Source: Oligoflexales bacterium (lineage in GTDB: Bacteria; Bdellovibrionota_B; Oligoflexia; Oligoflexales; RGVZ01). From it: a stretch of 64,000 nt of DNA. A program made the position numbers and the translations under genes. The notes under the pieces were generated by a model. That model did not search any database and was not told the origin of the DNA. It saw nothing but the letters and a program-made list of their open reading frames with translations. This document shows, one piece after another, positions 18,997 to 29,344 of the stretch. How positions within the stretch are numbered: position 1 is the stretch's first letter; every line of letters begins with the position of its first letter. Where the stretch lies: NCBI GenBank assembly GCA_947494335.1, contig CANLUT010000001.1, positions 62,001 to 126,000 on the forward strand. The letters run 5' to 3'.

Positions 18997-20094
18997 ATGA
19001 TCTGGATTAATTATCCGAAACAGATCGCATCAACGTTGGGGGTGGAAATGGAAAATTGTGAAAGTAGCATCTTTAAGCCAGAACTCATGACGGTTGAGAA
19101 GCTACGTCAGCATCTTTTCTTTAAAAAAAATGTTCCCTATTGGAATTATGAGGAAGCGAATTTAACCATCGGGCTAGAGGTTGAGTATTTCATCGCCCAG
19201 AGGACTAACCAGGAGATTCGTTTAGCAACCCGATCCGAATATATTCTAATGACTAAAATATTGATGGAGAAATTTGGTTACGTAGACCGCGGCCTCACTG
19301 ACCAGCCAGGCCGTGTCAGTAAAGATACCGACATTGGTTATGTGACGATTAAACCGGACTTCGCTTGGCATATTCTCGAGGTGTCGCTGCCTCCAAGAAG
19401 ATCTGTATCTCAGCTGAGAGATCTGATGGGTCAGATTTTTTCAGAGGTAGACGAAGCATTGGCTGCTGTGAATTTGGAGCGACTCGACATTAGCTGTCTG
19501 CCCACTCCTCCAAGAACCATGGACTTGGTCTCTGTGCCTAGGCTTAGGGGTATAACAAATACCTTCATGGTAAGATCAGAACGAAGACCGACTCAGGATC
19601 CATTTTTTCCTGCTTATATTGCCTCAACTCACGTTCATTTGAACGCGAGTTCTGAGGAGTCACTTAAATACCTTCCGATATTGTATAATTTGGATCATCT
19701 CGTTAGCCGTAAATTCACGCGCGCGAATATATTTCATGGTCAGATTTATGATAATGCCCGAACAAAAATGTATGCCGATACACTAGGTAAAGAATATTTA
19801 CTTCATACCTACCCACCTTTGCCTGCTAGCAATCTACAGTCTTTGGTCAATCAAATGAACCAATCCCCTCGTCTGTTTCCTATGGATCCGTTTTTTCCTG
19901 TAAGAGATATGTCATATATCAGGCCAACGAGGTATGGGACTCTTGAATTTAGATCATGTTGTTCATTTAAGTCTGTTGACATAATAACGCGTATTGTGGA
20001 ATGCCGCATAGCGCAACTTCTTGCAGCGACCGGTGTTGATCGCAATCGTTTCTATGCTCTATTGGGTGAAACGCCTGGAGAAGTTCCAGCATGA
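18997..20094 (+). CDS. GCS2-type carboxylate-amine / glutamate-cysteine ligase-like protein
   Basis: 365 aa; LTIGLEVEYFI, DFAWHILEVSLPP, STHVHLNAS, PTRYGTLEFRSCCS. ATG at 19048 after GGGGGTGG is an alternative start. Confidence 0.7.
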   Translation: MIWINYPKQIASTLGVEMENCESSIFKPELMTVEKLRQHLFFKKNVPYWNYEEANLTIGLEVEYFIAQRTNQEIRLATRSEYILMTKILMEKFGYVDRGLTDQPGRVSKDTDIGYVTIKPDFAWHILEVSLPPRRSVSQLRDLMGQIFSEVDEALAAVNLERLDISCLPTPPRTMDLVSVPRLRGITNTFMVRSERRPTQDPFFPAYIASTHVHLNASSEESLKYLPILYNLDHLVSRKFTRANIFHGQIYDNARTKMYADTLGKEYLLHTYPPLPASNLQSLVNQMNQSPRLFPMDPFFPVRDMSYIRPTRYGTLEFRSCCSFKSVDIITRIVECRIAQLLAATGVDRNRFYALLGETPGEVPA

Positions 20095-22952
20095 ATGAGT
20101 CTGTCGGTACAAGCCAAAAACATACATCTATCGCCATATTTTCGATTGCGATAGTCATGTATTTGGGTGCTGGACTCATAGCTCATTTGAAAATGCGCGG
20201 TTCTGGCGCAACAGAGATCCATCTTTCACAAGTTGAGAATCAGTGCAGCGAGAGCGAGTGCGTGGCGAAATGGCAGTTCATCTCCACTAAACGTTTTGTG
20301 TTACTCGGGCAGATTCTAAGGAGCCATCAGCTACGACGCCTTGGGACTGATGGGGACGTTCTTCCTATTACCGTAGTTTCCGGAACCATGTCCGACAGTT
20401 GGTTGCGTTTGAATGTCTATCAAGTTGAGCCGGGAGAGCGATATGAAATTGTTGGAAAAAAGCCATTAACTGCACGGATGGGGTATTTTGTAGGAATTCG
20501 ACCTAGGGAAGCGAATGACAGCAGTATTCTTACAGTTCCTCATTTGGTGGAGTCAATACAAAGAAGTGGATTGCTGCTTGCACTAGTTTCTGTTCTCATT
20601 TTGCTTGCTGCGTTGGCAGTTTCCACCAAGAGGCTCATTGCCCTTAATCCTGTGACTAAGACCGAGCCAGGTAACTTGCAAATTTGTGCATTGCTTTTGA
20701 TAGGTTCATTAACGCTGTCGACTGGGTTATGGGATGCCGCGATTCCGGAAGGTAACTACAGAAACGCTGCATTACGATCGCTCATGACGGCTGCGTGCTT
20801 GATGTTTGTGATTCCCGATCCAAGGCTAAACTCTGTTTGGACTCGCAGATTATGGTTTGCAATAAAGGTCGTTGTCCTGATTACGGGATCTTTGATGTTC
20901 TGGCCATTTCTACGGCAAGCTACATATTGGTCTGCTATTTTGTTCTTAATGGCAACGTTTGGGGCAGTTAAGTTTTATCGTCAAAAAGATACGGTTTCCG
21001 CGCTGATGTGGGGCTGTGGAATCCTCGATGCTGGCAGAGTCATTGGTCTCATACAGATAGTGGATTACCCGCCTGTATACGTTTTTAATGTGTTATCACT
21101 GTCTGCGCTTGGCTTGGCAGCTGGGAATGCAGGGGGCTTTGTAACAATCGGTCTTTTGGGTAAGCTCTACCGCAGGATTCGTCGCGATTTTCTGCTCGAT
21201 TCTATCAATCAACAGTTTCACAGTTTTCGCGGCAAGCGACCCGAAGTTCAGCTTGAATCTCTAAAGTCTGTACTGCCGATGCTTGGTGAATTTTTGCACT
21301 GCGGAAGGATAACGATAACCATAAATCTTCCTCTTGGTCGGCCTGTTACGTATTCATTTGATAGTCACACAAAAACGTCAGAAGTTTTCGACGACGGTAC
21401 AATTCCTGGCGCGGTAACATTGCGGTCACTTTTGTATGGAGATTCGGCTTTATTCGAGTCGTTTGCTGCATATTCAAAAAGGCTTGGATTCGGTGCAAAT
21501 ACATCGCTCTCAGGATTTGATCTTTTTTGCATAATACCAATCCGGGTCAACGAGCAGGTGGTCGGGACAATTATGATGACAAAATTTAAAGATGCCGCCC
21601 TGAGAGAGAAAATGGTTAGAGCGGATGGACTTACTGAAGAGCGTGAGAATATTCGTGCTGTTCTATCCGTTTTTGAGGGTTTGGTTTCGTCAATGATAGT
21701 GCGGGACCTTAATAGCGCAAGCCAAGTCTCACGGGATTTGCACAAAATGTTGCATTTGGAGCTTGCCCTTTGCGAAAGACCGGCAGACTTCCTATCGCTC
21801 TATGCAAGGTCTATTGCGTATCACTGTAAGTGTGCTGTAGCTATTCACACAAAGATTGGCGATCAAGGAGTCGCTGTTGCGCATTGTGGGCTTCCAAGCG
21901 ATGCTTGGGCGTTCTTGAGTAAACATCCACTCAAACTCGCAACTGGGGGTGCATCGCCCATCGGTCCCACAGTAGTCGCCTTCATGGAGCGCCGAAGTAG
22001 CTACGTCAAAGATGTTCGGGAGATCAAAAGCCAGATGCATCCAATGACGCAGTCTCTTTTTGAGCTCATGAGATCTGAGAGTATCGCGGCGATTCCACTT
22101 GCGCCAGAGACGCGAAATTTTGTGGTTACGTTATTCACAATGTCAGGCGATCCTCCTGCGAGTCCATCAGTGGTGCAGGTTGTGGAGTCCACTGAGGCAA
22201 TTTTTGTGGCAGCCCTTGAAGTGATGAGCCAGCGGTCATCGGTGGTTGCTTTAGGTGAGTTGACAAGCCGGCTTATCGGTGACAAGGAGATCAGAACCAA
22301 AATTATCGAAGCCGCTAAAGCTCGAAATTTACCGACAACGATCGGCAAGCCGAAGACATCATTTCTTCTTTTGTTTGATCTGGTGGGAAGCTCAGATCTT
22401 TCCCACGATACCGAGTTAAAAGCACGAGCATACGGCAATTTTTATGATTTAGTGAATAAGAAAGCCCAGGAACAGCTTCGTGGTGTGATTCGGAAAACTA
22501 TCGGTGATGCCGTGATTATTACATGGGATGGATCCGATCATGATCCGTCTATTGATCCAAATTTCGTTCACAAATTGCGAAATCTTGCACAGTACGCAGA
22601 TTTTGTAGCAAAGGATATTGGCTGTAAGGGTGCACGCGCGATTCTACATTATGGAAAATATTTTCTTGGTCTAGTAGGGACCGAGACGTTTGGGCAAATT
22701 GATGTAATCGGTAGCGGTATCGATGAGGTTTGTAAGTTAGAGGGTTTGATGAAGCATATAGTGATCGATGGCAGTCCCGCTAAACTGGCTATTTCCTGCA
22801 GTGCTATCGAGAAAATTTCTAGTCAAGCATCTTATACGTTTGTTCGCGAGAATCTTGTGGAATTTGATGTGTTACCAACATCCAGGTTTAATATCAAGTT
22901 CGCATGCACACTCATTAGCGGTGTAAGGACAATTAATCATGCCGCTAGATAG
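20091..22952 (+). CDS. Membrane-anchored GAF-like / class III adenylate-guanylate cyclase-like protein
   Basis: 953 aa; N-terminal TM plus multi-TM block, GAF-like middle, C-terminal cyclase-like LLFDLVGSSDLS...GVIRKTIGDAVIITWDG...GQIDVIGSGIDEVCKLEGL. ATGA overlap with upstream gene. Confidence 0.75.
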   Translation: MNESVGTSQKHTSIAIFSIAIVMYLGAGLIAHLKMRGSGATEIHLSQVENQCSESECVAKWQFISTKRFVLLGQILRSHQLRRLGTDGDVLPITVVSGTMSDSWLRLNVYQVEPGERYEIVGKKPLTARMGYFVGIRPREANDSSILTVPHLVESIQRSGLLLALVSVLILLAALAVSTKRLIALNPVTKTEPGNLQICALLLIGSLTLSTGLWDAAIPEGNYRNAALRSLMTAACLMFVIPDPRLNSVWTRRLWFAIKVVVLITGSLMFWPFLRQATYWSAILFLMATFGAVKFYRQKDTVSALMWGCGILDAGRVIGLIQIVDYPPVYVFNVLSLSALGLAAGNAGGFVTIGLLGKLYRRIRRDFLLDSINQQFHSFRGKRPEVQLESLKSVLPMLGEFLHCGRITITINLPLGRPVTYSFDSHTKTSEVFDDGTIPGAVTLRSLLYGDSALFESFAAYSKRLGFGANTSLSGFDLFCIIPIRVNEQVVGTIMMTKFKDAALREKMVRADGLTEERENIRAVLSVFEGLVSSMIVRDLNSASQVSRDLHKMLHLELALCERPADFLSLYARSIAYHCKCAVAIHTKIGDQGVAVAHCGLPSDAWAFLSKHPLKLATGGASPIGPTVVAFMERRSSYVKDVREIKSQMHPMTQSLFELMRSESIAAIPLAPETRNFVVTLFTMSGDPPASPSVVQVVESTEAIFVAALEVMSQRSSVVALGELTSRLIGDKEIRTKIIEAAKARNLPTTIGKPKTSFLLLFDLVGSSDLSHDTELKARAYGNFYDLVNKKAQEQLRGVIRKTIGDAVIITWDGSDHDPSIDPNFVHKLRNLAQYADFVAKDIGCKGARAILHYGKYFLGLVGTETFGQIDVIGSGIDEVCKLEGLMKHIVIDGSPAKLAISCSAIEKISSQASYTFVRENLVEFDVLPTSRFNIKFACTLISGVRTINHAAR

Positions 22953-24855
22953 TATAGTAACGCCAATTCCAAATTATGCTCGAGTGATATCCAAGCCTCG
23001 GATCATTGCGGGACTTTTGGCTGAGATGGAGGCTGCGGACGTGTTTTTGCACGTCACGCGCGGCGACCTTCCCCGTGCTCTATCGATGAAAATTAAATGC
23101 GAGATTCTAACACCTTTTGATGATTCTAGAATAACGCTTTGTGATGAATCATTAGAAACTGGCACATATACTGCGTCTGCATTGTTTGCGGGGCAGCGAA
23201 TTTCTTTTGAATTAGATGTGATTGACGGTCAAGGTCAATGCAGGCTCCCGTCTAAACTTCTAATAACAGATCTCAGGAGTTCGAAGCGCAGTTCATTTGG
23301 GCCCGATATTCAAATAGCAGAAATTAGTGGTGAACATTCCGTCACGTTTGCAACTCCAATTGATGTTAGTCATAGCTCGATGGCGCTAGTTTCTGTGGTG
23401 AAAAACCCCCTTTTAAAGATAGGTGATGTAGTTCAGGTTCGAATTAGGGGAGGGACATTTTCCAGAGACGTTTTTAGCTATAGGATGCTCGTCCGTGATA
23501 TCCAGTATTCCAGCGATGTAACTCGAATTCTTCTGGGTATGATTGAAGCCAGTGGTGTTAGTCGATTGAAGGACAGTCGTCGAGTTGCGCGTCGAACGCC
23601 CTGCGGGGCAACGATTGTCATAAGTCCTGTGGATGATCACTTCGGCGAAGGTCTTGTATGTGGTGTTGAAGATATCTCTATTAATGGATTACGTGCCTCG
23701 ATCCAGCAGGATTCAGTTCCCAATTGGATAATTCCTGGTCTTCACGTTAAATTGCAAAATGACTTGGTCCACGCATCAGTTATTTGGCGGCATGAAAATT
23801 CCGTTGGTTTGCGGCTAGACGCACTGGATGAGTCGAGTACGCTATCATCTTGGTTTAAATTGTTGAAGCAGCTCAGTCGAACCACCTCTGTTCATCACTC
23901 GCATCTAGATGATCTTGTAAATTTATTCACTGAGTCCGGACTATTGAAAGGTTCCAGGAGGAAAGTATACGGCACTCGACCTGCTCGCTATTTGCCGCCT
24001 GATATCGTGACAAATAATCCATTGCTCTATCATCGTATTGCCTCAAAGGTTGAGTCAGGAAAAATCGCAGGGCAGGTGAGTATGGTTCGGCTAACCGACG
24101 ATTATTGGTTTATGCAAGAAGGATCTCACAACGGCGACGAGCTTGCAGTGTCTTACAAGCAGCTGTTAGATAATGTTCTGGTCGTAGCTCAGAATCTTTC
24201 AAAAACGTCTCTTCTAGCACCTCGTTATATTGGTGCCCTCGTGCACAGTTCCGTCAAGTCCTCGTCTGACCTTATGGAGCGACTTTGCGAGGGGGCATTA
24301 AATCGGAGGTGTGACTCGTTTCATATCAGTTTAGTCAAACAGAAGCTCCCAGTAATTCAGGCCGACAGTCGACAGAAAATCATCGAGATTAAATCTGTTC
24401 CAGCCCGTATACGACGCCAGCTATCGCTGGTTTTTGATCCCGTACTTTTTGAGGTTTTTGGGGGAATGAATGGTGCGCATCCCCGGCTAAATTCAGAGCT
24501 GAGTCAACTCGGTCCAGAGCATACTGCAAATAGCATTGCGCTCGCAGAAGATGGTGTAGTTTGGTGTTTGGCATATCGTCTCAAAAGTTATTATGCATTG
24601 AGTTCTACTGGCGTTATTAATAGCCTTTTTCTGGTGGTTAAAATTGGGACAGAGGCAGAAACGCTGTTGTCTGGCATTAGAACTCTTAAAGATTTTGGTA
24701 TCACAACAGGAACTGATGATGTTGTTGTGATTCTAGATCGTGAAGGTCAAGAATGTGACGAGGAGTATCGCCGTCATTTAGGAAGCCTAGTTAATGGTTT
24801 GACTGCTTCTAAGGCTTTTACATTTTATGTGTTTGATATGATCGCCTTGTCATGA
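22939..24855 (+). CDS. PilZ-domain protein with uncharacterised C-terminal region
   Basis: 638 aa; RRVARRTPCGATIVI...GVEDISINGLRASI...VHASVIWRHENSVGLRLD. 14-nt overlap with upstream gene. Confidence 0.65.
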   Translation: MPLDSIVTPIPNYARVISKPRIIAGLLAEMEAADVFLHVTRGDLPRALSMKIKCEILTPFDDSRITLCDESLETGTYTASALFAGQRISFELDVIDGQGQCRLPSKLLITDLRSSKRSSFGPDIQIAEISGEHSVTFATPIDVSHSSMALVSVVKNPLLKIGDVVQVRIRGGTFSRDVFSYRMLVRDIQYSSDVTRILLGMIEASGVSRLKDSRRVARRTPCGATIVISPVDDHFGEGLVCGVEDISINGLRASIQQDSVPNWIIPGLHVKLQNDLVHASVIWRHENSVGLRLDALDESSTLSSWFKLLKQLSRTTSVHHSHLDDLVNLFTESGLLKGSRRKVYGTRPARYLPPDIVTNNPLLYHRIASKVESGKIAGQVSMVRLTDDYWFMQEGSHNGDELAVSYKQLLDNVLVVAQNLSKTSLLAPRYIGALVHSSVKSSSDLMERLCEGALNRRCDSFHISLVKQKLPVIQADSRQKIIEIKSVPARIRRQLSLVFDPVLFEVFGGMNGAHPRLNSELSQLGPEHTANSIALAEDGVVWCLAYRLKSYYALSSTGVINSLFLVVKIGTEAETLLSGIRTLKDFGITTGTDDVVVILDREGQECDEEYRRHLGSLVNGLTASKAFTFYVFDMIALS

Positions 24856-24859
24856 TTTT

Positions 24860-25669
24860 CTAGGCGATTTCGAATAGATCAACCGTTACAAATGAGAGAT
24901 TGCCCGGCTCAACTTTTTCAGTTGAATGCTTAATTTGATCTACAAAGTTTTTGATTAAATGTGTCAGACGATCTTTATCCTTGGGGGATAGGGCGACCGG
25001 CAATGTTACTGATCCGGTTTTGGTGTCGTCTGAACCTAGGCGGTCCAATGCTTTGAGACGAAGATTAATATGAAATCGTTTTTTATCAAAATACTCTATA
25101 GCGTCGATCGTTGAGACACCCACAATGCTGTTATCCGAATTTCTTGTAATAAGTCCCAAGTTTTCAAGCGTATCTAGTGCTTCATAAATGGTTATATTAG
25201 GTAGTTTGAGGCAATCTGCAATTGCAGGTACAGACTGATATCTGGGCTCCTGCAGAAGAATACAGATTGTAGCATAGATCCAATGTGAGTTGAAGCGATC
25301 GATGTTTAGTCTACTGGCTCCTATCAGAGATGACTCCGCCGCAGTATATTTTTGATTTGCAGCTTCAATCATTCTATCGCGTTTGTTCTGTAGGAATGTT
25401 TTCAATTTCACGGTGCCAGCGCGTTCAATATCGACAAGGCACAAGAAATATTCCGTGGAGTCGTCATCAAGACCCAAGAACGCTGCGACTTCGTTGGCCT
25501 GCTCTGGGTTGAAATCCTTTGGTCCCTTCAAGATTTGACTAATAAGGCTCGGATGAACGCGTAGCGTTTCTGCGATTTTTTTGATGCTACCACGGCCTAG
25601 AGATGGTTCTGAGTTGATCGTCGCGCAGACAAATTGCTTGTAGTCTAGAAACATGAATATATTCGACAC
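24860..25669 (-). CDS. TIGR02147 (DUF4423-like) family regulator
   Basis: 269 aa; GSIKKIAETLRVHPSLISQILKGPKDFNPEQANEVAAFLGL HTH-like N-terminus and same overall layout as 12354-13169. Confidence 0.75.
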   Translation of the reverse strand: MSNIFMFLDYKQFVCATINSEPSLGRGSIKKIAETLRVHPSLISQILKGPKDFNPEQANEVAAFLGLDDDSTEYFLCLVDIERAGTVKLKTFLQNKRDRMIEAANQKYTAAESSLIGASRLNIDRFNSHWIYATICILLQEPRYQSVPAIADCLKLPNITIYEALDTLENLGLITRNSDNSIVGVSTIDAIEYFDKKRFHINLRLKALDRLGSDDTKTGSVTLPVALSPKDKDRLTHLIKNFVDQIKHSTEKVEPGNLSFVTVDLFEIA

Positions 25670-26109
25670 TTGAAAACTCCTGCCAAATTTATTTGAAGAT
25701 GGCGCTTTTCTAAGCCGTTAGATTTGTCTTGTCTGTGTTTGTGCTTTGCTCATTTGTTACGCTAATGAGTATGTGTGGTCTGAGCAACATGAATTTGCCG
25801 GCGCTTGCAACAAAGTGTTCGGTGATGTTCGGAAGGCTCGCTGTGCAATTTCGGATCTGAGGGGACGCTATTGTCGATATCTGAGTAACCGGTTTTTCTG
25901 AGATTATTTAAACGCAGATTTTTGGTAAGCCTGAACGAACAAAATAATTTGATGACAGGATGCTCGTTTAAAAAGCGCCCTATGACTGTCAGTTGAATTT
26001 TTCTTCGCTCCTTCAATTGCATGTCCTGCACAATGATCGTCTGTCGAAACTTTTGACAGTTTATTAGCTTCTGGCCTGAAATTATTGATTATTTTTTACA
26101 GGTTAGGCA

Positions 26110-26125
26110 TGGCCCCCCCCTTGCA
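26110..26125 (+). promoter_or_regulatory. Sigma-54-type promoter with poly-C spacer
   Basis: TGGCCCCCCCCTTGCA; GG-N10-GC with C8 within the spacing. Confidence 0.6.
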
Positions 26126-26208
26126 TGTCTAAGGCTATTCCGCGACCGGTTTCGCGGACCCGGGACGCATGCGGGTAGATCTATAGCGGAGTTGAAGCGG
26201 GGTTGATT

Positions 26209-26574
26209 ATGTCCAGGCCAGGATCCGGCGCTCAAATGTACGAGAACTTTTTTGAGTCAAATGTGCCTCCTTTGCCACTGCCGATGATTTGGCGTGTTGT
26301 TTACAATGAGGCCATTCGAGGCAACCATATCCTCTTTGATGCCGACGATATTAAAGCCATTGAGGACTACTATCACTCGCCCAGCTTTAAATTAAGCTCC
26401 GATAACAGCGGCGCGATGGCGCGCTTTGCGGTGAAATTTTTCGGAAGTAGTGATTTCGGCGAGATGAAGTCGCTTTTCAAATCCTTAACTTTGGAACAAA
26501 AAGCAGTTGCGTTAATACTGTACCGCCGGTCGATCAGCGTGTGGAAAGATTGGCTCAAGCGTAATTTACACTAA
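26209..26574 (+). CDS. Hypothetical small protein
   Basis: About 121-123 aa (ORF track 26203), no family recognised; bounded by promoter-like element and a strong terminator. Confidence 0.6.
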   Translation: MSRPGSGAQMYENFFESNVPPLPLPMIWRVVYNEAIRGNHILFDADDIKAIEDYYHSPSFKLSSDNSGAMARFAVKFFGSSDFGEMKSLFKSLTLEQKAVALILYRRSISVWKDWLKRNLH

Positions 26575-26587
26575 ACACTATCTAATT

Positions 26588-26619
26588 AAAAACCCGCCGG
26601 AATTCACCGGCGGGTTTTT
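26588..26619. terminator. Bidirectional intrinsic terminator
   Basis: AAAAACCCGCCGG-AATTCA-CCGGCGGGTTTTT between convergent genes. Confidence 0.9.
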
Positions 26620-26643
26620 GCATTTTATGAGTGCTCTGTTTAC

Positions 26644-29253
26644 CTACACTACAGTTACAGATAACGTCCCGCCTTTTTCGTCGACTTTTACGTTTGATCC
26701 CTCCGTTATGCCGCCTGCAATCAACGCACGTCCAATTTTCGTCTCAAGATCACGCTGCAGATAACGTTTTAGGGGGCGTGCGCCGAATACTGGATCGTAG
26801 GCTGTAGCAGCAATATGCGAAATGGCTTCTTCCGTGAGCTGAAGTGCAATATGTCTATCGGATAGACGACGAGCTAAGGATGCTGTCAGTAATCGGACAA
26901 TTTGCTTGATTTCGTCCAACTTCAGCGGTTTAAAGAGAACTATATCGTCTATTCGGTTCAGCAACTCTGGTCGAAAGTGACCGCGCAAGGTGTCCATAAC
27001 CTGCTTGCGAGCTGTGTCACGAATTTCTCCATCACTATTGACACCCTCCAGTAAAAATTGAGCGCCAATGTTACTTGTCATGATAACAACGGTATCCTTA
27101 AAGTTTACGACGCGGCCTTGGTTGTCTGTAAGACGACCTTCATCTAAAAGTTGCAGTAGAATGTTGAAAACGTCTGGGTGTGCTTTTTCGATCTCATCGA
27201 ATAAGAGGACGCTGTATGGCCTGCGCCGTACTGCTTCTGTAAGCTGTCCGCCCTCATCGTAGCCCACATAGCCTGGAGGCGCGCCTATCAGTCGACTGAC
27301 AGCATGTTTTTCCATGTACTCAGACATGTCGATACGAATGATGTTGTCTTCTGAATCAAATAAGGTCTCAGCCAATGCTTTTGCCAGTTCAGTTTTCCCA
27401 ACTCCGGTTGGCCCTAAAAATAAGAAGCTACCGATGGGGCGCTTTGGGTCTTTTATGCCTGCGCGAGCACGGATTACAGCGTCAGCGACCAGTTGCACGG
27501 CCTCATGTTGTCCGACGACTCGGTCATGCAATATTTTGTCCAGCTTTAGCAGTTTTTCTCTCTCGCCCTCCATGAGTTTTTTCACTGGAATTCCGGTCCA
27601 CCGTGCAACAATCTCGGCAATTTCGTCATCTGTTACCTCTTCGCGTAAAAGACGGCTGGATTCTCCTGTTTGTGCTGCAAACTTAGCCTCCTCTTGCTGG
27701 AGTCGTTTGATCAACTCTGGCAATTTTCCGTGTTTTAGCTCTGCAACCTTTGAGAGGTCGTAAGCGCGCTCAGCTTTTTCAATCTCTTGACGAATCTTTT
27801 CAATTTCTGTTCGGAGGCTCGTTAGAGCATGGAGTTTGGTCTTTTCTGATTCGTATTGTGCGCGAAGTGTGTGAAGTTTTTCCTTCTCCGAGGAGAGTTC
27901 TTTTTGCAGAACCGACAGTCGATCAACACTGGCCTTGTCTTTTTCTTTTTTCAAAGCTGCTTCTTCGATCTCAAGTTGCATGACACGTCTTTGCGCTTGG
28001 TCTACCTCAGTAGGCATGGAGTCCATCTCTGTCCGAATCATTGCACTTGCTTCGTCGACGAGATCAATCGCTTTATCAGGCAAAAATCTCTCGGTGATGT
28101 AGCGATGTGATAGGGTTGCTGCAGAAACCAAGGCGTGATCGTGAATTTTTACTCCATGATGAATCTCGAATCGTTCTTTGAGTCCGCGCAAAATTGAGAT
28201 GGTGTCCTCAACGGATGGTTCTTCGACGTATACAGGCTGAAATCTTCGCTCTAACGCTGGATCCTTCTCTATATGCTGTCGATACTCGTCGAGCGTTGTT
28301 GCGCCGATGCAATTAAGTTCCCCACGTGCCAGCATCGGTTTTAGCATGTTACCAGCATCCATGGCGCCGTCTGCTTTGCCAGCTCCAACGATTGTATGTA
28401 GTTCATCAATGAAAAGAATGATGCGTCCGGCGCTGTTTTTGACTTCATTCAAGACGGCCTTAAGTCTTTCCTCAAATTCACCGCGATATTTTGCACCTGC
28501 GATCAGGCTTCCCATGTCGAGCGAAAATATGCTCCGTTCACGCAGACCTTCAGGCACGTCTCCACGCACAATACGGTGAGCAAGACCCTCTGCGATAGCA
28601 GTCTTTCCCACACCTGGTTCACCAATGAGAACTGGGTTATTTTTTGTCTTTCGTGACAGGATCCGAATGACGCGGCGTATTTCTTCGTCTCGTCCAATAA
28701 CAGGATCTAGCTTCCCGTCCCGTGCGGCTTTTACTAAATCACGACCATAGCGTTCAAGCGCTTCATAGCTCCCTTCCGGTGTTGCGCTGGTAACTCGCTG
28801 GTTGCCTCGCACGCTGTTAAGGGCGTGTAAAAAGTTTTGCCGATTTAGTCCTGCGGAGGCAAATACTTTGGCTAGTGACGTATTCGGTGCGTTTTTTATC
28901 AGCTCAATAAAGATGTGTTCGACGGATACGTATTCGTCCTTTAGTCTCTCAGCCTCTTTTTCGGCGTCGATAAGAATCCGCGATAGTCTTTGACTGAGGA
29001 AAATTCGGGATGGATCGTAACCAGGACCGGCAATTTTAGGTTTCTTGGTCAGTTCCGATTGAATTTGTGCATCCATCCCCCCCACATCAATGTCCATTTT
29101 GCCAAGAAGCCTGCTAATTAGACCGTCTTTTTGCTCAATGAGAGACAAAGCCATGTGTTCGACGTCGACATCATTGTGTCCGTAGGTCACAGCTTTCTTT
29201 TGGGCATCGGCCAGAGCTTCCTGTGATTTTTGAGTAAATTTATTAAGATCCAT
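26644..29253 (-). CDS. clpB: ATP-dependent chaperone ClpB
   Basis: 869 aa; Clp N-domain repeats, [15 protein letters not shown], long coiled-coil M domain, [52 protein letters not shown]. Confidence 0.96.
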   Translation of the reverse strand: MDLNKFTQKSQEALADAQKKAVTYGHNDVDVEHMALSLIEQKDGLISRLLGKMDIDVGGMDAQIQSELTKKPKIAGPGYDPSRIFLSQRLSRILIDAEKEAERLKDEYVSVEHIFIELIKNAPNTSLAKVFASAGLNRQNFLHALNSVRGNQRVTSATPEGSYEALERYGRDLVKAARDGKLDPVIGRDEEIRRVIRILSRKTKNNPVLIGEPGVGKTAIAEGLAHRIVRGDVPEGLRERSIFSLDMGSLIAGAKYRGEFEERLKAVLNEVKNSAGRIILFIDELHTIVGAGKADGAMDAGNMLKPMLARGELNCIGATTLDEYRQHIEKDPALERRFQPVYVEEPSVEDTISILRGLKERFEIHHGVKIHDHALVSAATLSHRYITERFLPDKAIDLVDEASAMIRTEMDSMPTEVDQAQRRVMQLEIEEAALKKEKDKASVDRLSVLQKELSSEKEKLHTLRAQYESEKTKLHALTSLRTEIEKIRQEIEKAERAYDLSKVAELKHGKLPELIKRLQQEEAKFAAQTGESSRLLREEVTDDEIAEIVARWTGIPVKKLMEGEREKLLKLDKILHDRVVGQHEAVQLVADAVIRARAGIKDPKRPIGSFLFLGPTGVGKTELAKALAETLFDSEDNIIRIDMSEYMEKHAVSRLIGAPPGYVGYDEGGQLTEAVRRRPYSVLLFDEIEKAHPDVFNILLQLLDEGRLTDNQGRVVNFKDTVVIMTSNIGAQFLLEGVNSDGEIRDTARKQVMDTLRGHFRPELLNRIDDIVLFKPLKLDEIKQIVRLLTASLARRLSDRHIALQLTEEAISHIAATAYDPVFGARPLKRYLQRDLETKIGRALIAGGITEGSNVKVDEKGGTLSVTVV

Positions 29254-29286
29254 ATGTTGACCTCCTTGAGAACGAGTCTCTGGGTA

Positions 29287-29316
29287 TCAATATGGATTCA
29301 ATTTTCAGGTTGTCAA
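29287..29316 (-). promoter_or_regulatory. Candidate clpB promoter
   Basis: Minus strand TTGACA, 18 nt, TATTGA upstream of clpB. Confidence 0.4.
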
Positions 29317-29344
29317 GGAGGCTAGGAAACGAGGTAAGACGGCG

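Noticed and set aside
25762-26031. 89-aa minus ORF in the intergenic region before the poly-C promoter
   Set aside because: No clear RBS or homology signal; covers likely regulatory sequence.
27314-27763. 149-aa plus-strand ORF opposite clpB
   Set aside because: Antisense shadow of clpB; Ser/Pro-rich translation typical of this.
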